A stretch of DNA of 39,710 nt from JBEBSD01 sp040394475. Its GTDB lineage: Bacteria; Bacteroidota; Bacteroidia; Cytophagales; Spirosomataceae. A program made the position numbers and the translations under genes. Under the pieces are notes generated by a model that did no database searches, was not told where the DNA came from, and worked only from the letters and a program-made list of their open reading frames with translations. Each line of letters starts with the position of its first letter. Positions within the stretch are counted from its first letter, which is position 1. Location: positions 1 through 39,710 of the forward strand of contig JBEBSD010000059.1 in the NCBI GenBank assembly GCA_040394475.1, in the 5' to 3' direction. This document shows positions 16,161 through 23,703 of this stretch, one piece after another.

Positions 16161-18890
16161 CTAACGTTGCAGGTAATCCCGTAAAACGTACTGCAGAATC
16201 CCGCCGTTGCGGAAGTAATCGATTTCGATACCGGAGTCTAACCGCGCCTTGGCGCCGAAGGTGATGGCTTCTCCCGAAGCCCTGGTGGCGATCACCTGCA
16301 GGCGCTTGTGGGGCTGCAGGTCGTCCGAAATCCCGGTGATTGAAAAGGTTTCGCTGCCGTCAAGGCCAAGGCTGGCGGCGCTTTCCCCGAACGGGAATTC
16401 CAGCGGGAGTACGCCCATGCCAACGAGATTGCTCCGGTGTATCCGTTCGAAGCTCTCTGCTATCACGGCTTTTATACCCAGCAGGTAGGCCCCTTTTGCC
16501 GCCCAGTCGCGTGATGAACCGCTGCCGTACTCTTTTCCGGCCAAAACCACCAGCGGCGTATTGGTCGCCTTGTATTTCATTGCCGTATCGAAAACGGTCA
16601 GGGTTTCGCCGGTAGGGAAGTACGTACTGTACCCTCCCTCTGTCGAAGTAATCCTGTTTTTGATCCGTACGTTGGCAAACGTTCCGCGCAACATCACTTC
16701 ATGGTTGCCCCTCCTGGAGCCATAGGAATTGAAATTCTTAGGATCAACTCCCTGAGAAATCAGGTATTTTCCTGCCGCAGACGAAGCATTGAAAGCTCCT
16801 GCGGGTGAAATATGATCTGTCGTGACCGAATCGCCCAGGTAAAGCAATACCCGGGCGTTGTGGATGTCCGTCAGGGCTTCAGGCTGAGGCTTCAGGTTTT
16901 CGAAAAAGGGCGCCTGACGAATATAGTCCGAATCGGGCTTCCATTCAAATTTCTGCCCGGAAGGGGCGTTTAACTCTTTCCAGTCTTTTTCACCGTCAAA
17001 GATCACGTTGTAGACGTCTTCAAAATCACTGGTCTTCAGGGATTGCCCGATAACTTCCCGGATTTCATCCTGTGTCGGCCAGATATCCCGGAGGTAAACC
17101 GGCTGGCCGTTGGGATCGTAATCCAGCGGATCGTTGATCAGGTCGGTGTCTACCCGTCCTACCAGGGAGTAGGCGACCACCAGCATGGGCGACATGAGGA
17201 AGTTCATTTTTACCTGCGGATGGACCCGGGCTTCAAAATTCCGGTTGCCGGAAAGCACGGAAGCTACCACCAGATCGCTTTTGCTCACCGCTTCTGCAAT
17301 GTGCGGCGGAAGCGGACCGCTGTTACCGATGCAGGAAGTACACCCATACCCCACGGTATGAAAGCGAAGCGCTTCCAGGTCGTCCAGTAACCCCGAGCGT
17401 TTAAGGTACTGGGTTACGACCTTGGAGCCTGGCGCCAGGCTGGTTTTAACCCAGGGTTTGGAGCGCAAGCCCTTTTCAATTGCTTTCCGGGCTACAAGGC
17501 CGGCCCCCACCATCACGTCGGGATTGGAGGTATTGGTACAGCTCGTGATGGCAGCAATCACGATACTGCCATCGCTGATAAGGTATTCCTGGTTTTTGAA
17601 TTTAATCCGCACCGAACGCAGGCTGTCCTGTTTGACAGATGCCTGCAAGTCTTCCTTAGGGGTATAGGCTTCGAAGCGAAGTTCCGACCCCGAGCCCCCT
17701 TCTTCGAGCCACGCCTGTTCCCTGCGGTCTTTCGGAAGGATATACTGGCGCTGGTGATCGGCATCGAGCAGGTTAGAGAACCGGGCGGCCAGGTCTTTCA
17801 CCAAAATCTTATCCTGCGGCCGCTTCGGCCCCGCAACAGTCGGTTCCAGGGTACCCAGGTCCAGACTGACGACATCCGAGTAAACGATTTTATCTTCCCC
17901 GGTACGCCATAAAAGGTTGTGCTTGCAATACTCCTCCACCAGGGATACCTGCTCCGCCGACCGGTTCGTGCGCCGCATGTAATCCAGGGTCTGGTGATCA
18001 ATCGGGAAATACGTGACCGTGCAGCCGAATTCCGGCGACATATTGGAGATGGTCGCACGGTCGGTTACGCTCAGGTGATCCAGCCCCTCTCCGAAGACCT
18101 CGACAAATTTTCCGACTACCCCGTAGTCCCGCAATAATTTGGTAATGGCCAGCACCATGTCGGTAGCGGTAGATCCCTGGGGGATTTTGCCGGTTAATTT
18201 CAACCCGATTACCTGCGGACAAGTGAAGTAAATGGGTTGTCCGAGCATAGCTGCTTCGGCCTCAATACCGCCCACTCCCCAGGCAATCACCCCGATGCCG
18301 TTGACCATGGGCGTGTGAGAGTCTGTTCCAACCAAGGTATCCGGGAATGCCCAGCCGTCCCGTTGGATCACACCTTTCGCGAGGTATTCCAGGTTAACCT
18401 GGTGGCAGATGCCCATGCCGGGAGGAACAACCGTAAAATTGTTCATTCCCTGCTGCCCCCATTTCAAGAGTTCATACCGTTCCGCATTCCGCTCATATTC
18501 CATTTCCACGTTTTTCTGATAGGAATAATCGGTGCCGTAGTAATCAACCTGAACGGAATGGTCGATCACGAGGTCTACCGGAATGGCCGGATTGATTTTA
18601 TTGCCGTCCTTTCCCTGCCGTATAAATTCGTCACGCAGAGAGGCCATATCTACTACTGCCGGGACGCCTGTAAAATCCTGCATCAGCACCCTCGCCGGCT
18701 TGAAAGGAATGTCTTTATCGGTGCCTTGGGGATTCCAATACAGGAGTGTATCCCGGTGTTCCTCCGTTATTACAAAACCATCCTGGTTGCGCAGCACGTT
18801 TTCCAACAGAATCCGTATTGAAAAGGGCAACTTTTCCACGGGTTCCCCGGCGTCTGCCAAGGCTTTTAAGGAAGCTATCTGATCATTCAT
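16161..18890 (-). CDS. acnA: Aconitate hydratase (AcnA/IRP type)
   Basis: A 909-residue TCA-cycle enzyme that interconverts citrate and isocitrate in the cytoplasm. The [4Fe-4S] ligands are present: C451 in TSCTNTSNPDVMVGAGL and C517/C520 in GYGCTSCIGNSG. Other hallmarks are LVGTDSHTPMVNGIG near 190 and the swivel-domain motif KEYGSGSSRDWAAKGAYLLG near 790-810. Length and the N-terminal order (domains 1-3 before the swivel) fit the AcnA/IRP1 group rather than AcnB. It stands as a single gene with a terminator-like hairpin downstream and a repeat-rich upstream region. AcnA proteins in other bacteria can bind RNA when they lose the cluster; nothing here tests that. Confidence 0.97.
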   Translation of the reverse strand: MNDQIASLKALADAGEPVEKLPFSIRILLENVLRNQDGFVITEEHRDTLLYWNPQGTDKDIPFKPARVLMQDFTGVPAVVDMASLRDEFIRQGKDGNKINPAIPVDLVIDHSVQVDYYGTDYSYQKNVEMEYERNAERYELLKWGQQGMNNFTVVPPGMGICHQVNLEYLAKGVIQRDGWAFPDTLVGTDSHTPMVNGIGVIAWGVGGIEAEAAMLGQPIYFTCPQVIGLKLTGKIPQGSTATDMVLAITKLLRDYGVVGKFVEVFGEGLDHLSVTDRATISNMSPEFGCTVTYFPIDHQTLDYMRRTNRSAEQVSLVEEYCKHNLLWRTGEDKIVYSDVVSLDLGTLEPTVAGPKRPQDKILVKDLAARFSNLLDADHQRQYILPKDRREQAWLEEGGSGSELRFEAYTPKEDLQASVKQDSLRSVRIKFKNQEYLISDGSIVIAAITSCTNTSNPDVMVGAGLVARKAIEKGLRSKPWVKTSLAPGSKVVTQYLKRSGLLDDLEALRFHTVGYGCTSCIGNSGPLPPHIAEAVSKSDLVVASVLSGNRNFEARVHPQVKMNFLMSPMLVVAYSLVGRVDTDLINDPLDYDPNGQPVYLRDIWPTQDEIREVIGQSLKTSDFEDVYNVIFDGEKDWKELNAPSGQKFEWKPDSDYIRQAPFFENLKPQPEALTDIHNARVLLYLGDSVTTDHISPAGAFNASSAAGKYLISQGVDPKNFNSYGSRRGNHEVMLRGTFANVRIKNRITSTEGGYSTYFPTGETLTVFDTAMKYKATNTPLVVLAGKEYGSGSSRDWAAKGAYLLGIKAVIAESFERIHRSNLVGMGVLPLEFPFGESAASLGLDGSETFSITGISDDLQPHKRLQVIATRASGEAITFGAKARLDSGIEIDYFRNGGILQYVLRDYLQR

Positions 18891-18950
18891 AAAGTCAGCG
18901 TTAAAAAATGGCTTGGTTTATGCAGCGATTATTTTTATTATTGATATACT

Positions 18951-19047
18951 CGTTAGTTCCGTCATGGTGCGTTAAGTTCCGTCACGCTGAATTAAGTTGC
19001 GTCATGGTGAGCCCGTCGAACCATCAGGCGGTTCGACGCGCGATGAC
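18951..19047. repeat. Three ~20-bp tandem units followed by an imperfect palindrome
   Basis: GTTAGTTCCGTCATGGTG, GTTAAGTTCCGTCACGCTG and TTAAGTTGCGTCATGGTG follow each other from about 18953 to 19009. The last unit runs into a palindrome. Inner arms CGTCGAACC (19014-19022) and GGTTCGACG (19030-19038) pair perfectly over a 7-nt loop. Outer arms GTCAT (19001-19005) and ATGAC (19043-19047) also pair. The GTCATGGTGAGCC...GTCGAACC wording is one I recall from dispersed intergenic repeats in many bacterial genomes. Confidence 0.65.
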
Positions 19048-19183
19048 ACACGCCCTTTCTATCTCATAAAAACACCATTGCTGTCATAAACCAGAAACGT
19101 TAAAGAATTAATAATACTAAAAATAGCTCATTTTTAGCTGGTTTGCCATTCGGTTACTTATTTGGCCTCATTACAAATAATTT

Positions 19184-19215
19184 GCATGGCCGGATGTGTA
19201 CTGCTCCGGCCATGC
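19184..19215 (-). terminator. GC-rich hairpin downstream of the PQQ dehydrogenase gene
   Basis: GCATGGCCGGA (19184-19194) and TCCGGCCATGC (19205-19215) form a perfect 11-bp stem with a 10-nt loop, 22 nt past the dehydrogenase stop. On the minus strand it is followed by AAATTATTTG rather than a clean U-run. It is therefore a probable but not textbook terminator. Confidence 0.5.
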
Positions 19216-19237
19216 GCTTCTTCTTTCAGGGCAGCCT

Positions 19238-21349
19238 TTATTTTTTTTCGGGCAGGGCGAAGGCCAGGTACTGGTTCCCTTTTTTCCGTCCCAGCTTCGT
19301 TCCGCCGCATGCGATGACAATGAATTGCCTGCCGTTTACCATATAGGTAGCCGGGGTTGCAAAAGCAGACGCCGGCAGCTCCGTCTCCCACACTATTTTC
19401 CCCGTTTTCCGGTCAAATGCCCGGAAGGTTTCATCTTTGGTGGCGCCGATAAACAGTAAACCGTTCCGGGTTACCAGCGGGCCGCCGTAATTTTCGGTTC
19501 CGGTCGGCTGCCCGTCGGCTTGCTTATGACCGGTCTCTCCCAACGGAACACTCCACAGGTATTCGCCGGTGTTTAAATCAATGGCATTAAGCGTTCCCCA
19601 CGGCGGACCAATGGCAGGCAGCCCGTTGCTGTCCAGGAATTTGTTGTAACCGGTACTTTTATACGGCAGTTGCTTTTTACGACTGCCGGATGGGCCTGTG
19701 GCTTCTGTTTTTTCTTCATGTAGCAAAAAGGCCAGAAGGGCCTGCTTTTCACCTGCGGAAAGGTGTGTAAAGCCGGGCATCATCCCCTTCCCGCTGCTGA
19801 TTACCTGGCTGATATAGGCCCTGTCTTTCGTGTCTCCGATGGTGGTCAGGGAAGGATACCCGCTTTGTACATTTCCCGACCGGTCGGGTTGATGGCAGGA
19901 AGCACAGTTCAGGGTGTACAGCCGCTCACCGGGACTCAGGTGTTCAAGCAGCTTTTCCTGGGGGGTATCGACCATCGTCAGTATCCAGGGCATTTCATTG
20001 CTATTGACATATAAAATGCCTTCACCGGGAGCAGCCGCGGCGCCTCCCCATTCCGCGCCTCCGTCGAAACCGGGGAAGATAAGTGTGCCTTCCCTTGACG
20101 GCGGCGCGAATCTTCGCTTATCGATATCCTGAAAGACGGTGAGAAGGGAATCCCGGTCCGGGGCGAAGGGGCTGATATCCCCCGGGTGCAGTTCATGTCC
20201 CTGACGGGCAAACGGGCGTGGTTTAACCGGCAGCGGCTGTGTGGCGGCAATCCGCTCTCCCTCCAGCCCGGTAGTGGGCGCCGGCACTTCTTCGATCGGA
20301 AACAGCGGCTCGCCGGTGACCCGGTCGAATACAAACACATAGCCATGCTTCGTTACCTGAGCTACGGCATCAATGGTTTTACCCTGATGTTTTACCTGGA
20401 TCAGGTTGGGCGGAGCAGGCAGATCCCGGTCCCACAGGTCGTGCCGGATGGTCTGGAAGTGCCACAGGCGTTTGCCTGTGCGGGCATCGAGTGCGAGCAG
20501 ACAGTTGGCATAGAGATTGTTTCCCGGCCGGTTGGCCCCATAAAAATCGTAGGAGGGGGATCCGGTGGGTACAAACAGGATCCCTCTTTTGGTATCTACC
20601 GCCATTCCTGTCCAGTTGTTGACGGCGCCGGTTTCGGTATTCTTGTAGGCTTCTTCCGGGAATGAATCGTAATTTTCTTCTCCGGGATACGGAATGGTAT
20701 GGAAAGTCCAGACATGCGTTCCGGTTTTAACATCAAATGCACGGATATCGCCGGGTGCGGCATCGGTATCCTCCGAAACCCGTACGGAGAGAAAAATGAG
20801 GTTTTCAAAGAGGGCAGGAGGGGTTGTGGCAATCACATATTTGGTTTGGGCAATTTCGGGCAGGCCGGTTCGGAGATCGAGCTTGCCCTGATCGGCGAAA
20901 GTGGTAACCGGTTGCCCGGTACGGGCATCCAATGCATACAGATGATGCCCGATTCCAATCAGCACCCGGCGGTCCTCTCCTTCCTGCCAGTACGTCACGC
21001 CGCGGCTTACATGCGACCATTTCTTCAGCGTATCGCCAAACGACCAAAGCTTTTCGCCCGTGGCAGCATTCAGGGCAAAAGCTTCCACTCCCGGAGTAAT
21101 GCCGTACAGGATATCTTCGACAATGATCGGACTGGTTTGAATTTGCCCCGAATCCGGGGTGGAAAAGGTCCAGGCGATCTCCAGCTGGTTTACATTTTCC
21201 GGTGTGATTTGTGCGAGTTCCGAATAATGGTTCCGGTCGGGGCCTCCCAGGTACTCGGTCCATGACGTGTGGGAAGGTGTACTACATGATCCTAAAAGGG
21301 CCACGGCAAGTAAGCTGCCTGGCCCGGAAAAAGTAAAGAAACGATTCAT
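19238..21349 (-). CDS. PQQ-dependent dehydrogenase lipoprotein with inserted cytochrome c domain
   Basis: A 703-residue protein from the ATG at 21349; an in-frame ATG 33 nt upstream would spoil the signal. A lipoprotein signal (SLLAVALLGSC, Cys ~23) precedes a quinoprotein propeller with the membrane glucose dehydrogenase hallmarks: ALDARTG repeats, FVPTGSPSYDFYGANRPG, and RHDLWDRDLPAPPNLI with the His at ~303. A c-type cytochrome domain is inserted near 465-550: heme site CASCH at 482-486 and a likely axial Met in GKGMMPGF (~523). The last propeller blades follow (IGPPWGTLNAIDLNTGEYLWSVPLGE). It would oxidise a sugar or alcohol in the periplasm and pass electrons through its own heme. No PQQ synthesis genes are in the window. 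The exact substrate is unknown. Confidence 0.92.
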   Translation of the reverse strand: MNRFFTFSGPGSLLAVALLGSCSTPSHTSWTEYLGGPDRNHYSELAQITPENVNQLEIAWTFSTPDSGQIQTSPIIVEDILYGITPGVEAFALNAATGEKLWSFGDTLKKWSHVSRGVTYWQEGEDRRVLIGIGHHLYALDARTGQPVTTFADQGKLDLRTGLPEIAQTKYVIATTPPALFENLIFLSVRVSEDTDAAPGDIRAFDVKTGTHVWTFHTIPYPGEENYDSFPEEAYKNTETGAVNNWTGMAVDTKRGILFVPTGSPSYDFYGANRPGNNLYANCLLALDARTGKRLWHFQTIRHDLWDRDLPAPPNLIQVKHQGKTIDAVAQVTKHGYVFVFDRVTGEPLFPIEEVPAPTTGLEGERIAATQPLPVKPRPFARQGHELHPGDISPFAPDRDSLLTVFQDIDKRRFAPPSREGTLIFPGFDGGAEWGGAAAAPGEGILYVNSNEMPWILTMVDTPQEKLLEHLSPGERLYTLNCASCHQPDRSGNVQSGYPSLTTIGDTKDRAYISQVISSGKGMMPGFTHLSAGEKQALLAFLLHEEKTEATGPSGSRKKQLPYKSTGYNKFLDSNGLPAIGPPWGTLNAIDLNTGEYLWSVPLGETGHKQADGQPTGTENYGGPLVTRNGLLFIGATKDETFRAFDRKTGKIVWETELPASAFATPATYMVNGRQFIVIACGGTKLGRKKGNQYLAFALPEKK

Positions 21350-21535
21350 ACAGGGAAATAGATTAAATAGTCGATCCAGCATAGGAAAGCGGTAAAAACG
21401 ACGTTTTCTACTGGTTCAGACACGGTTTATCTCCGTAAGATCCCTGTTTGGCTGCGATCCCACCCAAAAAAAGAACCTCCACCGGAATCCGGAAGAGGTC
21501 TTCAGCACTACTCATTGTTAACCAATATAAAATTC

Positions 21536-22027
21536 TTATACCTGCTGTGCGGCGCCGGTATCTTCGTGACTTTTGTCGCTTTCGCGGTTTTGACAATTTT
21601 CTTCGCTGCAAGTCCCGTAAAAAACAAGGGCCTGGTCCGTTATGTTGAATCCTAATATCTCCCCGACATTATCCTGAATGGCCTGCAGGCGGGGGTCACA
21701 AAATTCTTTAATCTGATTGCATTCGTTGCACACCAGGTGTCCGTGCTGGCGGAAACCCAGCGCTTTTTCGAACACGGCGCCATCGCCGTTGAAACGGTGC
21801 TTCTTTACCAGTCCGCACGCCACCAACATGTCGAGCGTATTGTACACCGTTGCCCGGCTCACGTGGAAATTATGGCTGAGCAAGGTATCGTAAAGTTCCT
21901 CAACATCGAAATGATCATTCCGGCTGTATATTTCCTCCAGGATAGTGAACCGCTCTGTTGTTTTACGAAGATTCCTTTTCTCCAGCTCAATCTCTAATAT
22001 CTGTTTTACTTTCTCTAAACCGACCAT
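21536..22027 (-). CDS. Fur-family transcriptional regulator
   Basis: A 163-residue metalloregulator. Residues ~1-90 form the winged-helix DNA-binding domain (LRKTTERFTILEEIY and HVSRATVYNTLDMLVACGLV). The C-terminal dimerisation/metal domain has HGHLVCNECNQIKEFCD, giving a CxxC structural zinc pair, and a second Cys pair in YGTCSEENC. Fur-family members sense iron, zinc or peroxide (Fur, Zur, PerR); sequence alone does not separate these with certainty. A consensus promoter lies upstream with a palindrome across its -33 box, suggesting autoregulation. The tail beyond ~145 is hydrophilic and likely disordered. Upstream and divergent is a secreted glycosidase-like gene. Confidence 0.93.
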   Translation of the reverse strand: MVGLEKVKQILEIELEKRNLRKTTERFTILEEIYSRNDHFDVEELYDTLLSHNFHVSRATVYNTLDMLVACGLVKKHRFNGDGAVFEKALGFRQHGHLVCNECNQIKEFCDPRLQAIQDNVGEILGFNITDQALVFYGTCSEENCQNRESDKSHEDTGAAQQV

Positions 22028-22130
22028 CTTGATTCGCGCAAAATGTTAAATAATTCTTTCGCCAGCCTGCTGCACCGGTCTGTCTTGGTAACCGAACCCG
22101 CATCATCCGAAGCGGGCTGAAAGATCTATG

Positions 22131-22161
22131 CAAAGATATGCGTATTTAGACTTATTACAAA
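22131..22161 (-). promoter_or_regulatory. Consensus Bacteroidota promoter of the Fur-family gene
   Basis: On the minus strand TTTG (22161-22158), a 19-nt spacer and TATCTTTG (22138-22131) match the TTTG-N19-TAnnTTTG consensus at every fixed position. Transcription would start near 22124, giving a leader of about 97 nt before the ATG at 22027. This is the best promoter match I found in the window. Confidence 0.75.
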
Positions 22162-22180
22162 TAAAATACTTGTTTTATTT
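22152..22180. promoter_or_regulatory. Two overlapping AT-rich palindromes, candidate Fur/PerR operator
   Basis: TTATT-ACA-AATAA (22152-22164) spans the -33 box of the Fur-family promoter. AAATAAAA (22159-22166) pairs with TTTTATTT (22173-22180) across 6 nt. The first resembles the AT-rich 7-1-7 type operators of Fur/PerR proteins. A regulator bound there would block the promoter. The autoregulation is inference from position and symmetry. Confidence 0.5.
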
Positions 22181-22344
22181 CGCACCTGCTGCCTGCCGGG
22201 GTCGGAAAGGCAAGAAAGGAGAGGGGTGTCCTGTGCGGGTTCGGCATCGGCGCCAGTAGCGCTTCTGCAGGGTCCGGTAGGGCAAAAAAGGCTGTTTTGC
22301 GGCAGGAATATATCCGGGTATGTGTGGTTATCGGGCAGAATCCC

Positions 22345-22352
22345 TATTTTTG
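22345..22352 (+). promoter_or_regulatory. Possible -7 promoter box for the glycosidase-like gene
   Basis: TATTTTTG fits TAnnTTTG, 30 nt before the ATG at 22383. The -33 position is poor (TGTG), so this could be a regulated or weak promoter. Confidence 0.35.
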
Positions 22353-22382
22353 CCCATTCTTCCTGAACGCCTACTTGTACGA

Positions 22383-23588
22383 ATGCTACGATTTCTTTTT
22401 TGCACCATTTTTCTGCTATCTTATCGGGCGCCGGGTCACGCCCAGGACCGTGTGCTCCCGATTCTTGCCTGGTACAGTATTCCGGACAGCGCAACGAGTG
22501 TGCAGCGCTACCAGGAATTAAAAGCGACGGGAATAAATCATTCATTTACCTTCCATAAAAGCGCGGATGCCGTGGCCCGTGCGCTGGATGCTGCCGCGAA
22601 GACCGGTGTAAAGCTGATTATCAGCTGTCCGGAGCTGGAGCGCAGGCCGGAGGAAACAGTCCGCCGGTTCAAAGAGCACCCTGCGCTGGCCGGGTACTTT
22701 CTGCGGGACGAGCCGGTAGTCGCCGACTTTGAAGGACTGGCGAAATGGGCCCGACGCATACAGGCGGTGGATACCGCCCATTTTTGTTACCTTAATTTAC
22801 TGCCGACATATGCGAATCTGCAGGACATCAAGGCGGCCAGCTACCGTGAGTATGTCAGGCAGTATATCGAAACCGTACCGACACAGATTTTGTCCTACGA
22901 CCATTATCCGGTAGTCGAACAAGACGGCCGTTATACACTACGTGCCGATTTCTATGAAAACCTGGAAATTTTTGCCGATGAAGCTCAAAAAGCCGGGAAG
23001 CCCTTCTGGGCATTTTCGCTGGCGGTAGCCCATACACCGTATCCGATTCCCGACCTGGCGCAAATGCGGTTGCAGCTATTCAGCAATCTGGCTTACGGCG
23101 CCCAGGGACTTCAATATTTTACCTATTGGACGCCCGGTAAAAATCCCAACTGGAATTTTCATCATGGTCCCATCGGACTGGATGGAAGAAGGACAGATGT
23201 TTACGATAAAGTGAAGGCGCTGAATGATGAAATACATGCGTATACCTCCGTTTTTCTGGGTGCAAAAGTGTTGCAGGTGCGGCATTTGGGCGAAAGCATT
23301 CCGAAACACACCACCCGATTAACAACCTTACCCGGTAAAGTGCTCCGATTGGAAATGAAGGGAGCTGACGGCGGACAAGCCGGAGCGGTACTATCGGAGC
23401 TTCAAAATAAAGGACATCGTTACCTGCTGATCCTTAACCGGGATTTTCAGCAACCGATGCAGCTGGAGCTGGCCCTGGCGCCGGGAGCAGAACGGATGCA
23501 TAAAGACGGTCGTTCCGAGCCCGCATCCGCGTACTCAGAAACCCTGATGGTAGACCCCGGAGACGTCTTAATTTACCGGTTAGAATAA
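22383..23588 (+). CDS. Secreted barrel glycosidase-like protein of uncertain family
   Basis: A 401-residue protein starting at ATG 22383; the frame is open further upstream, but the signal peptide MLRFLFCTIFLLSYRAPGHAQ begins here. The mature part reads like a (beta/alpha)8 glycoside hydrolase, with repeated strand-helix units, HPALAGYFLRDEP near 95-107 (a possible acid/base Glu after strand 4), ILSYDHYPV near 175 and GAQGLQYFTYWTP near 240. Residues ~320-401 look like a C-terminal beta-sandwich (LILNRDF, DPGDVLIYRLE). Similar architecture occurs in GH42/GH5-like proteins, but I cannot assign a family. The next gene is a GH43 enzyme in the same direction, 115 bp away, suggesting a shared polysaccharide-related role. 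Confidence 0.75.
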   Translation: MLRFLFCTIFLLSYRAPGHAQDRVLPILAWYSIPDSATSVQRYQELKATGINHSFTFHKSADAVARALDAAAKTGVKLIISCPELERRPEETVRRFKEHPALAGYFLRDEPVVADFEGLAKWARRIQAVDTAHFCYLNLLPTYANLQDIKAASYREYVRQYIETVPTQILSYDHYPVVEQDGRYTLRADFYENLEIFADEAQKAGKPFWAFSLAVAHTPYPIPDLAQMRLQLFSNLAYGAQGLQYFTYWTPGKNPNWNFHHGPIGLDGRRTDVYDKVKALNDEIHAYTSVFLGAKVLQVRHLGESIPKHTTRLTTLPGKVLRLEMKGADGGQAGAVLSELQNKGHRYLLILNRDFQQPMQLELALAPGAERMHKDGRSEPASAYSETLMVDPGDVLIYRLE

Positions 23589-23598
23589 CGCCACCCCT

Positions 23599-23701
23599 TA
23601 CCCAAAAACCTAAAACCTAATTATGAGTTATGAGTTATGAGTTCCGATAGCTGATGACCTATTACCCAACACCTAAAACCTAATACCTAATACCTACCCC
23701 C
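23599..23701. repeat. Heptad-type short tandem repeats between the two glycosidase genes
   Basis: The intergenic stretch contains two similar blocks beginning TTACCCA and running into ACCTAAAACCTAAT (about 23599-23622 and 23662-23699), the second extended by CCTAATACCTAATACCTA. Between them the heptamer TTATGAG is repeated three times (23622-23642). The period is 7 bp throughout. The sequence has stops in all frames, so it is not coding. I recall similar text in other Bacteroidota intergenic regions. Confidence 0.7.
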
Positions 23702-23703
23702 CT

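Larger units (their letters stand above)
18891..19237. other. Gene-free region with tandem repeats and hairpins
   Basis: This 347-bp stretch holds the upstream region of aconitase and the downstream region of the PQQ dehydrogenase. From the aconitase side it has an AT-rich segment, three ~20-bp tandem units (18951-19010), a palindrome (19001-19047), an AT-rich hairpin (CTAAAAAT at 19117-19124 with ATTTTTAG at 19130-19137) and a GC-rich hairpin (19184-19215). I find no credible coding frame and no clear TAnnTTTG box for aconitase. Confidence 0.7.
22028..22382. other. Divergent intergenic region between the Fur-family and glycosidase genes
   Basis: The 355 bp contain the Fur-family promoter and palindromes (22131-22180). 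A small hairpin in the leader pairs CCCGC (22097-22101) with GCGGG (22112-22116). A -7-like box for the rightward gene lies at 22345-22352. A minus-strand frame of 139 codons crossing this region has no recognisable features and I do not believe it is a gene. Confidence 0.65.

Noticed and set aside
18237..18821. Plus-strand open frame of 194 codons inside aconitase
   Set aside because: It is antisense to conserved aconitase sequence with intact cluster ligands, so it cannot be the real gene.
22126..22545. Minus-strand open frame of 139 codons across the Fur/glycosidase intergenic region
   Set aside because: It starts inside the signal-peptide-bearing gene, runs through the promoter and palindromes, and has no protein-like pattern.
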